Part shown: one piece after another, positions 1-5,540 of the stretch | Layout: the number at the start of each line of letters is the position of its first letter | Position numbering within the stretch: position 1 is the stretch's first letter | DNA from: Bacteroidaceae bacterium | Lineage (GTDB): Bacteria; Bacteroidota; Bacteroidia; Bacteroidales; Bacteroidaceae | Direction: 5' to 3' | Assembly: GCA_017472905.1 (NCBI GenBank) | Contig: JAFUNW010000165.1 | Span: 1 to 10,904, forward strand | Length of the DNA stretch: 10,904 bases | Position numbers and translations under genes: made by a program | Notes under the pieces: model-generated | Database searches by the model: none | The model's input: only the letters and a program-made list of their open reading frames with translations | What the model was told of the DNA's origin: nothing

Positions 1-1717
1 TCTTGTAAATATCAATATGGATTATGTTTTTGCCCACGAACATTTTTTCGCTTATACGGACAATTTTGTATTTACCATCCTTGTAGAAGATAATGACATC
101 GTCAATGTCTGAGCAGTTGGCTACAAACTCATCTTTCTTCAGTGATGTGCCGATGAATCCCTCTTCCCGGTTGATGTATAGCTTTTCGTTTGCTTCAACA
201 ACTTTCGCGGCAACAATGGTGTCGAAGTTGCGAAGCTCTGTGAGGCGGGGATGGTCTTTTCCGTATTTCTCTTTCAGCATCTGGAACCAATTGGCGGTAA
301 CTTCCACCAAATTGCCCAATTGCCGGTTGAGGTCTTCGATCTCTTCGTTCATGCGTGCGATGGCCTCGTCCGCTTTCTCTTTGTTGAAATGCAGGATGCG
401 GGCCATTTTGATTTCCATCAGTCTTAAGATGTCGTCTTTGGTGACTTCACGAATAAATTGCGGATAGAACGGTTCGAGTCGCTTGTCGATGTGTTCGCAA
501 GCAGCATCCATGTTGGGGGCTTGTTCGAAACCTCGATCTTTGTAGATGCGTTCTTCAATGAATATTTTCTCAAGCGATGCAAAGTGGAGCATCTCCAGCA
601 GTTCGCCTTTGCGAATCTCCAATTCCTTGCGAATCAAATCTTTTGTGTTGTCCACCGATTTGCGAAGTACGGTGCTGACATTCAAGAAGTATGGCTTCTG
701 ATTGTCGATGATGCAGCAATTGGGGGAAATGCTGATTTCGCAATCGGTGAAAGCGTAGAGTGCATCTAAAGTTTTGTCGGATGAGACACCCGGGGCCAAA
801 TGCACCAGAATTTCCACCTGGGCAGACGTGTTGTCATCCACTTTGCGGATTTTGATTTTTCCTTTCTCCGTAGCTTTCAGGATGGATTCAATGAGGGTTG
901 TGGTCGTTTTTCCGTACGGAATTTCGCTGATGACGAGGGTCTTGTTGTCCAATTTTGAGATTTTGGCTCTGACTTTTACGACACCTCCGCGTTCTCCATC
1001 GTTGTAGCGCGACACGTCAATGGAACCGCCTGTTTGAAAATCGGGATAGAGATTGAATGGCTCATTATGTAGGTATGCGATGGCTGCATCACACAGTTCA
1101 TTGAAGTTATGGGGCAGTATTTTGGAGGAAAGTCCGACAGCAATACCTTCCACACCTTGTGCCAGCAATAAGGGGAACTTGACCGGTAGGGTAATCGGCT
1201 CTTTGTTTCGTCCATCGTATGAGAGCTTCCATTCTGTTGTTTTGGAATTGAAAACAACATCCAAGGCGAATTTCGACAAACGCGCTTCGATGTAACGCGG
1301 TGCAGCGGCACTGTCTCCTGTAAGGATGTTTCCCCAGTTTCCTTGACAGTCGATGAGCAAATCTTTTTGCCCCAATTGTACGAGGGCATCTCCGATGGAA
1401 GCATCGCCATGCGGGTGGAATTGCATGGTATGTCCTACGATGTTGGCCACTTTGTTGTATCGTCCGTCATCCAGACGCTTCATGGAGTGCAGGATGCGGC
1501 GCTGTACGGGCTTGAATCCGTCGTTGATGTGTGGGACGGCACGTTCCAGGATTACATACGAAGCATAATCCAGAAACCAATTCTGGTACATGCCGCTCAA
1601 TTGGTATTTGATTTTCTCATCGGAAGTGTCAGGATGATAGTTGGAGTGGCCGATTGAATTATTTTCTGCGGCCTCGGTTTCATTCAAGTTATCTTTGTCG
1701 ATAAAATCTTCGCTCAT
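1..1717 (-). CDS. parC: DNA topoisomerase IV subunit A (ParC-type), N-terminal 572 residues, 3' end beyond window
   Basis: The catalytic subunit of a type IIA topoisomerase, which cuts and re-joins both DNA strands and, with ParE, unlinks daughter chromosomes. The frame is open from the ATG at 1717 to the window edge. After an acidic, Asn-rich leader of about 35 residues, the winged-helix breakage-reunion domain begins (YQNWFLDYASYVILERAVP, about 44-62; FKPVQRRILHSM, 68-79). The quinolone-pocket helix reads HPHGDASIGD at 101-110, and the catalytic tyrosine is Y142 in AAPRYIEARLS. The tower and coiled-coil regions follow, with charged helices at about 370-520. The last residues in view probably belong near the start of the C-terminal DNA-wrapping domain. 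Family members are usually 800-900 residues, so roughly a third is missing. GyrA is the main alternative; the HPHGDASI form and the lack of the usual GyrA wording favour ParC. The family call is firm, the ParC/GyrA choice less so. Confidence 0.9.
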   Translation of the reverse strand, partial: MSEDFIDKDNLNETEAAENNSIGHSNYHPDTSDEKIKYQLSGMYQNWFLDYASYVILERAVPHINDGFKPVQRRILHSMKRLDDGRYNKVANIVGHTMQFHPHGDASIGDALVQLGQKDLLIDCQGNWGNILTGDSAAAPRYIEARLSKFALDVVFNSKTTEWKLSYDGRNKEPITLPVKFPLLLAQGVEGIAVGLSSKILPHNFNELCDAAIAYLHNEPFNLYPDFQTGGSIDVSRYNDGERGGVVKVRAKISKLDNKTLVISEIPYGKTTTTLIESILKATEKGKIKIRKVDDNTSAQVEILVHLAPGVSSDKTLDALYAFTDCEISISPNCCIIDNQKPYFLNVSTVLRKSVDNTKDLIRKELEIRKGELLEMLHFASLEKIFIEERIYKDRGFEQAPNMDAACEHIDKRLEPFYPQFIREVTKDDILRLMEIKMARILHFNKEKADEAIARMNEEIEDLNRQLGNLVEVTANWFQMLKEKYGKDHPRLTELRNFDTIVAAKVVEANEKLYINREEGFIGTSLKKDEFVANCSDIDDVIIFYKDGKYKIVRISEKMFVGKNIIHIDIYK

Positions 1718-1790
1718 AAATGGATGGTTAATGCTGGTTTGAGTTTACTTTTTCTTGCGGAAAAATAGTTAAACTGTATTAGTATGCTTG

Positions 1791-1798
1791 CAAAAATA
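1791..1798 (-). promoter_or_regulatory. Candidate -7 element for parC
   Basis: Read on the minus strand this is TATTTTTG, an exact match to the Bacteroides -7 consensus TAnnTTTG. It lies about 75 bp upstream of the parC ATG, leaving a leader of roughly 65 nt. No clear TTTG is found at the expected 19-21 bp further upstream, so the assignment rests on one element in AT-rich DNA. The 205-bp intergenic region (1718-1922) must serve two divergent genes. Confidence 0.4.
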
Positions 1799-1821
1799 CG
1801 AATTAATTGCCGAAAAATCGC

Positions 1822-1829
1822 TTACTTTG
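1822..1829 (+). promoter_or_regulatory. Candidate -7 element for glyS
   Basis: TTACTTTG matches TAnnTTTG at 7 of 8 positions and would give a leader of about 85 nt for glyS. No good -33 element is seen. A competing weak match, TATTTTAG, lies at 1865-1872. Either is tentative. Confidence 0.3.
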
Positions 1830-1922
1830 CAAAATATTTGGGCCGTTATAGCTCAAAGTTGGCATATTTTAGCAGTTTTTACTGTTGTTTTTTGTGATAA
1901 GAAAGTATAATTTAAGTATAAA

Positions 1923-3464
1923 ATGGCACAAGAAGATGTATTTAAGAAAATCGTATCTCATTGCAAGGAGTACGGTTTTGTGTTTCCATCGAGCGATATC
2001 TACGATGGATTGGGCGCCGTGTATGATTACGGTCAGATGGGTGTAGAGTTGAAGAACAACATCAAGCAATATTGGTGGCAAAGCATGGTGTTGCTGCATG
2101 AAAACATTGTCGGGATAGACTCCGCTATTTTCATGCACCCTACGATATGGAAGGCTTCGGGACACGTGGATGCTTTCAACGACCCATTGATTGACAACCG
2201 CGATTCGAAGAAACGTTATCGGGCCGATGTCTTGATTGAAGACCAATTGGCTAAATATGATGACAAGATAAATAAGGAAGTGGCTAAGGCTGCCAAACGT
2301 TTTGGCGAGTCGTTTGATGAAGCACAGTTCCGCTCTACCAATGCACGTGTATTGGAAAATCAGGCCAAGCGTGATGCGTTGCATGAGCGTTTTCAAAAAG
2401 CATTGAATGCGAACGACTTGAACGAACTTCGTCAGATTATTTTGGACGAAGAGATTGTCTGCCCCATTTCCGGAACGAAGAACTGGACCGAGGTGCGTCA
2501 GTTCAATTTGATGTTCTCTACCGAAATGGGTTCTACGGCCGATGGCGCAATGAAAGTCTACCTTCGTCCGGAGACTGCGCAGGGAATATTCGTGAATTAT
2601 ATGAACGTACAAAAGACGGGACGCATGAAAATTCCGTTTGGTATTGCCCAGATCGGTAAAGCCTTCCGCAACGAGATTGTAGCTCGCCAGTTTATTTTCC
2701 GTATGCGCGAGTTTGAACAGATGGAGATGCAGTTCTTCGTTCGCCCTGGCTCGGAGTTGGAATGGTTTGCCAAGTGGAAAGAGATGCGTTTGAAGTGGCA
2801 CAAAGCCTTGGGATTCGGCGATGATCATTATCGTTATCACGACCACGACAAGTTGGCGCACTATGCAAATGCAGCAACCGACATCGAGTTCTTGATGCCT
2901 TTCGGCTTCAAAGAGGTAGAAGGTATTCACTCGCGTACCAACTTCGACTTGAGTCAGCATGAAAAATACTCCGGAAAGAGCATCAAGTACTTCGATCCGG
3001 AATTGAACGAAAGTTATGTACCTTATGTCATTGAGACCTCCATCGGTGTAGACCGTATGTTCCTCAGCGTGATGTGCGCTTCGTATTGCGAGGAGAAGTT
3101 GGAGAATGGTGAGAGCCGCGTAGTGTTGAAGCTGCCTGCAGCTTTGGCTCCGGTGAAGCTGGCTGTTCTTCCTTTGGTGAAGAAAGAGGGTCTTCCCGAA
3201 AAGGCTCGTGAGATTGTAGACAGCCTGAAATTCCAATTCCATTGCCACTACGATGAAAAAGACTCCATCGGAAAGCGTTATCGCCGTCAGGATGCCATCG
3301 GTACTCCTTACTGTATTACGGTTGACCACCAGACGTTGGAAGACAACTGCGTGACTTTGCGTAACCGCGATACGATGCAGCAAGAACGGGTGGCCATTTC
3401 GGATTTGAGCAATATCATTGCCGACAAAGTGAGCATCACCGGACTGTTGAAAACATTGATGTGA
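1923..3464 (+). CDS. glyS: Glycyl-tRNA synthetase, single-chain (alpha2, archaeal/eukaryotic-like) type
   Basis: A cytoplasmic class IIa aminoacyl-tRNA synthetase that joins glycine to tRNA-Gly using ATP. At 513 residues it is the homodimeric single-chain form, not the alpha2-beta2 enzyme of E. coli. The N-terminus has the typical YGFVFPSSDIYDGLGAVYDYG (18-37). Motif 1 lies around 63-85 (VGIDSAIFMHPTIWKASGH). LRPETAQGIF is at 214-223. Motif 2 is GIAQIGKAFRNEI (240-252, with ATP-contacting R249). Motif 3 is GVDRMFLSVM (375-384, with R378). The anticodon-binding domain runs from about 406 (LAPVKLAVLPLV) to the end. A two-cysteine pair as in zinc-containing GlyRS is not obvious in the insertion at about 95-200. 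The ATG at 1923 fits the family N-terminus. There is no Shine-Dalgarno, as usual in this phylum. The start of the next gene is 23 bp after its stop, suggesting co-transcription. Confidence 0.97.
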   Translation: MAQEDVFKKIVSHCKEYGFVFPSSDIYDGLGAVYDYGQMGVELKNNIKQYWWQSMVLLHENIVGIDSAIFMHPTIWKASGHVDAFNDPLIDNRDSKKRYRADVLIEDQLAKYDDKINKEVAKAAKRFGESFDEAQFRSTNARVLENQAKRDALHERFQKALNANDLNELRQIILDEEIVCPISGTKNWTEVRQFNLMFSTEMGSTADGAMKVYLRPETAQGIFVNYMNVQKTGRMKIPFGIAQIGKAFRNEIVARQFIFRMREFEQMEMQFFVRPGSELEWFAKWKEMRLKWHKALGFGDDHYRYHDHDKLAHYANAATDIEFLMPFGFKEVEGIHSRTNFDLSQHEKYSGKSIKYFDPELNESYVPYVIETSIGVDRMFLSVMCASYCEEKLENGESRVVLKLPAALAPVKLAVLPLVKKEGLPEKAREIVDSLKFQFHCHYDEKDSIGKRYRRQDAIGTPYCITVDHQTLEDNCVTLRNRDTMQQERVAISDLSNIIADKVSITGLLKTLM

Positions 3465-3487
3465 TTAAATTTCCAAAAGCAGATAAT

Positions 3488-4090
3488 ATGAAGAGATACT
3501 TCGGATTCTTGTTGACCCTGTGTGTCGCTTCGATGTTCTTTGCATCTTGCGAAGAGACCGAAGAAAAGAATGAATATGCCAATTGGCGTGTACGAAACCA
3601 GCAAGTCATAGATTCTATAGCAGAAGTGGCAGAGGCGAATGCCGATGGAAAGTGGCGCATCTACAAAGCCTACAATTTGCAGGCTGACGACCCGAACGAT
3701 TTGACGACTCTGAAAGACGTCAATGACTATGTCTATTGCCATGTGGATGTGGCCGGCTCCGGAACGGTATCGCCTATCTATACGGATTCCATTCGCACCA
3801 ATTACCGCGCATGGTATATCAACGATGTGGTTCTCGACGAATCTTTCAAGGGGCCACTAGACCCCGAGGTGATTGTTCCCTTTGAATCTGCGATGAGCGG
3901 GATGATTGTAGGTTGGACTACGGCTTTGCAATACATGCATGTCGGCGATGTCTGGACTGTTTATATTCCCTACAAGCTGGCTTACGGTACGACAGCCAGC
4001 AACAGCGTGCCGGCTTATTCTTCTCTGAAGTATCTGATCAATTTGGTAGGGATTTATCCGGTCGGAACGGTAATTCCCGAGTGGCAATAG
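3488..4090 (+). CDS. FKBP-type peptidyl-prolyl cis-trans isomerase, predicted surface lipoprotein
   Basis: A 200-residue prolyl isomerase predicted to assist folding of envelope proteins. Residues 1-20 form a lipoprotein signal peptide with a lipobox ending FFAS-C21, and the mature chain starts C-EETEEKNE. An acidic run just after the lipidated Cys resembles the Bacteroidota lipoprotein export signal, so the protein may face outward; this is inferred. A helical linker covers about 30-75. The FKBP domain occupies about 76-191, with VVLDES (114-119, Asp at the FKBP12 D37 position), GW143, MHVGD, IPYKLAYG (160-167, Y166) and a closing LKYLINLVGI. FKBP12 has Phe before that Asp; here it is Leu. 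An in-frame ATG at 3461 overlaps the glyS stop, but it would put nine extra residues (MIKFPKADN) ahead of the signal peptide, so 3488 is preferred. The gene probably shares the glyS transcript and ends at the terminator downstream. Confidence 0.9.
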   Translation: MKRYFGFLLTLCVASMFFASCEETEEKNEYANWRVRNQQVIDSIAEVAEANADGKWRIYKAYNLQADDPNDLTTLKDVNDYVYCHVDVAGSGTVSPIYTDSIRTNYRAWYINDVVLDESFKGPLDPEVIVPFESAMSGMIVGWTTALQYMHVGDVWTVYIPYKLAYGTTASNSVPAYSSLKYLINLVGIYPVGTVIPEWQ

Positions 4091-4141
4091 CCGGTTTCGA
4101 CAAGCGTTCTTCCTTTTCGGAATAGAAAAAATACCGTATAT

Positions 4142-4199
4142 GCACGGATTTCGGATGCGCTCTTAAAATGCGGACGTCCGAATTCCGTGCTTTTTTATT
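4142..4199 (+). terminator. Rho-independent terminator after the FKBP gene
   Basis: A 14-bp stem (4142-4155 with 4177-4190) has a single mismatch and starts GCACGGA on the left, closing TCCGTGC on the right. It is followed at once by TTTTTTATT. The 21-nt loop contains a small inner CGC/GCG pairing. It lies about 50 bp after the stop codon and closes the glyS-FKBP unit. Confidence 0.85.
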
Positions 4200-4304
4200 C
4201 TCTAAATTCATCGGATTGTCTGCCGGTTTTGGATTTATTGTGTTGAAAGGAAGAAAAAAGGCCTGATATAACATAAAATAACATTTTAATGCTCTGTTTC
4301 AGCC

Positions 4305-4322
4305 CGAATATCAGTATATTCG
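4305..4322 (+). promoter_or_regulatory. Candidate promoter -7 element inside a perfect inverted repeat
   Basis: TATATTCG at 4315-4322 matches TAnnTTTG at 7 of 8 positions and lies about 45 bp upstream of the small secreted protein gene. It overlaps a perfect inverted repeat, CGAATAT-CAGT-ATATTCG (4305-4322), which has the geometry of an operator for a dimeric regulator. No clear -33 element is present. The rest of the gap between 4200 and 4366 is AT-rich with nothing else recognisable. Confidence 0.35.
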
Positions 4323-4366
4323 CAACGAATTTACAAAGAAATGATTGCATATAACATACTTTACGC

Positions 4367-4732
4367 ATGAAGAAGATATTGTTTTCCATCCTTATATGGC
4401 AGTTTGCACTTTGGGGGGCGCAGGCTCAGATGCCGATTTCGGCGGTAGCTGTACCCAAAAGTACGCCTCGACTGCTCCTGTCTGATACAGGTGGGGCGGA
4501 AACGCTATATACGGCTTCGATGAACGAATCTGCAACTCCCACTTCGGAGAAGGTGAAGACGGGAAAGAGTACGGCTCATGCACTCACCGCAACAAAGGGG
4601 AAGACGGTTGTTTCGATCGAATACTACAATGTGGTGGGCGTTAAGCTCTCCAAACCGGAAAAGGGGCTGAATATTGTGAAGAAGACAATGAGTGATGGTA
4701 CGACTGTCACCACCAAACTATATATTAAATAG
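4367..4732 (+). CDS. Small secreted protein with type IX-like C-terminal sorting domain
   Basis: A 121-residue protein of unknown function. A signal peptide covers 1-20 (MKKILFSILIWQFALWGAQA, with probable cleavage after AQA). Residues 21-77 are a low-complexity, Ser/Thr/Ala/Lys-rich stretch with no recognisable domain. Residues 78-121 resemble the C-terminal domain that closes many Bacteroidota surface proteins: a YxxxG core (YYNVVGVKL, 86-94), then PEKGLNIVKK, a DGT turn, and a final KLYIK. In known cases this beta-sandwich tail directs export by the type IX system, but here there is almost no cargo in front of it. The gene has its own terminator and candidate promoter, so it is probably a single-gene unit. 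The intact signal peptide, the sensible tail and the flanking signals support a real gene. It could alternatively be a truncated remnant of a larger surface protein. Confidence 0.75.
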   Translation: MKKILFSILIWQFALWGAQAQMPISAVAVPKSTPRLLLSDTGGAETLYTASMNESATPTSEKVKTGKSTAHALTATKGKTVVSIEYYNVVGVKLSKPEKGLNIVKKTMSDGTTVTTKLYIK

Positions 4733-4789
4733 GAAAAGAGATTTCTCTCTTCGCTTTGTAAGGATTCAAAGGTTGAAAACTCCGAAACG

Positions 4790-4840
4790 AACCATCCGCA
4801 TAGGACAATGAAGCATCCTGTGCGGATGGTTTCTTTTATT
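4790..4840 (+). terminator. Rho-independent terminator after the small secreted protein
   Basis: A 16-bp stem (4790-4805 with 4816-4831; left arm begins AACCATCCGCA) pairs fully, counting one G-U pair. The loop is 10 nt and the tail is T-rich (TTTCTTTTATT). It lies about 60 bp past the stop codon. Confidence 0.88.
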
Positions 4841-5155
4841 CGGTGATGATTCTCTGTATTTTAAAGACATTTGTCGGCTTTGGACTCTTCTTTTGTCGGT
4901 TTATTTTATTTTCTTAATGCCGAAAAAAGAAGCTCAGAGTCTGTTTGAGACCTCTTTTCCCCCTGCTGAAGATAAAAAAGTGGCTTAAAAGGGCTGAAAA
5001 TGCCTCCTGAAAATCTTACGAAAGCCATGAAGTCCGTTTCTTTTACTTTTCCCACTTTGGGGAGCCGTATTCCTTACTTTATATATCCCAAGACGGAAAA
5101 AAGAGGCTTCGCCCGTCTTGAAACGGAGAATTGGATGCAAAATTCCGTTTGCCGT

Positions 5156-5221
5156 GCAGCAGAATCTTTTTTGCTGGGCAGCAAAACTTTTTTTGATGCC
5201 CGGCAAAAGTTGGTGAGCGAC
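5156..5221. repeat. Degenerate 22-bp tandem periodicity with hairpins
   Basis: Three consecutive 22-bp units start at 5156, 5178 and 5200, and a weaker fourth begins at 5222. Units 1 and 2 agree at 17 of 22 positions; units 2 and 3 at about 13. Each begins with a G/C-rich GCAGCA or CCGGCA block followed by A-runs and T-runs. Between units 1 and 3 a strong hairpin forms: GGGCAgCAAAA (5176-5186) with TTTTGaTGCCC (5191-5201), a four-base loop and one mismatch. A similar weaker hairpin pairs CAGCA (5157-5161) with TGCTG (5172-5176). Confidence 0.5.
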
Positions 5222-5329
5222 CGGCAATTCAGTCTTGAAAAGTCGGAAAATCTGTTTTTCATGTCTCAAAAAAACTCTTTTTTGATAGCTTGCGTCTTTT
5301 TAAAAGGGGGAAAAATGCCGGTTGAGAAA

Positions 5330-5345
5330 AATACTTATAAGTATT
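5330..5345. repeat. Perfect 16-bp palindrome
   Basis: AATACTTATAAGTATT is its own reverse complement. It lies about 195 bp before the esterase gene and about 155 bp before its candidate -7 element, too far for a simple repressor site there. It may be a binding site for a dimeric protein or a chance AT-rich palindrome. Confidence 0.45.
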
Positions 5346-5498
5346 CTTGGGGGAAAATGGGGAATGAGTTGTAAGGATTTCTGTTTTTACTCCATGTAAA
5401 GGGATGGAAATGGGAACAAAAGAGATTTGCCGAAAAGTTTTTTCAGGTCTCCCCAAAGAATATTTTGAATTTCAAGGGCGAAAGTTTTATTTATTCCG

Positions 5499-5506
5499 TA
5501 TATTTG
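5499..5506 (+). promoter_or_regulatory. Candidate -7 element for the esterase gene
   Basis: TATATTTG is an exact match to TAnnTTTG and lies 34 bp before the ATG at 5541, giving a leader of roughly 25-30 nt. A TTTG occurs at 5464-5467, but 31 bp upstream is further than the usual 19-21 bp, so the -33 element is uncertain. The leader is A-rich and has no Shine-Dalgarno. Confidence 0.55.
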
Positions 5507-5540
5507 CACGATTCTAACAAACAGACTAAAAATCAAAGAG

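Larger units (their letters stand above)
4841..5498. other. Gene-poor stretch with serial hairpins, no convincing CDS
   Basis: About 650 bp without a gene I can support. A plus-strand frame from 5000 to 5374 (124 codons) is open, but overlapping minus-strand frames (4985-5269, 5259-5456) are open too. Its product is a Lys/Phe/Ser-rich chain with no signal peptide, domain or known motif, and it crosses a 22-bp periodic repeat whose period is not a multiple of three. Visible structure includes a large imperfect stem at 4883-4941 and hairpins at 5090-5119, 5121-5150, 5157-5176 and 5176-5201. It also includes the 22-bp periodicity (5156-5221) and a palindrome at 5330-5345. It could be a non-coding RNA, a dispersed repeat, or a decayed element. 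Confidence 0.5.

Noticed and set aside
1871..1895. Small AGCAGT/ACTGTT stem followed by T-rich sequence before glyS
   Set aside because: The stem is only five or six base pairs, so it is too weak to call a terminator or attenuator.
1869..3383. Open frame of 504 codons on the minus strand, antisense to glyS
   Set aside because: It is codon-aligned with glyS, so antisense stops would need TTA, CTA or TCA sense codons, which this gene avoids. The product has no signal, domain or family likeness, while glyS is unmistakable.
3461..3487. Upstream ATG for the FKBP gene overlapping the glyS stop (ATGTGA)
   Set aside because: It would add nine residues before a well-formed lipoprotein signal peptide that begins at the ATG at 3488.
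5156..5243. Possible CRISPR array
   Set aside because: Units are contiguous, degenerate and only 22 bp, with no conserved repeat plus unique spacer pattern and no cas genes.
5000..5374. 124-codon plus-strand frame in the hairpin-rich gap
   Set aside because: No domain, signal peptide or promoter. It overlaps open frames on the other strand and crosses a 22-bp periodic repeat and several hairpins, so it is more likely non-coding. Conservation analysis could reverse this.
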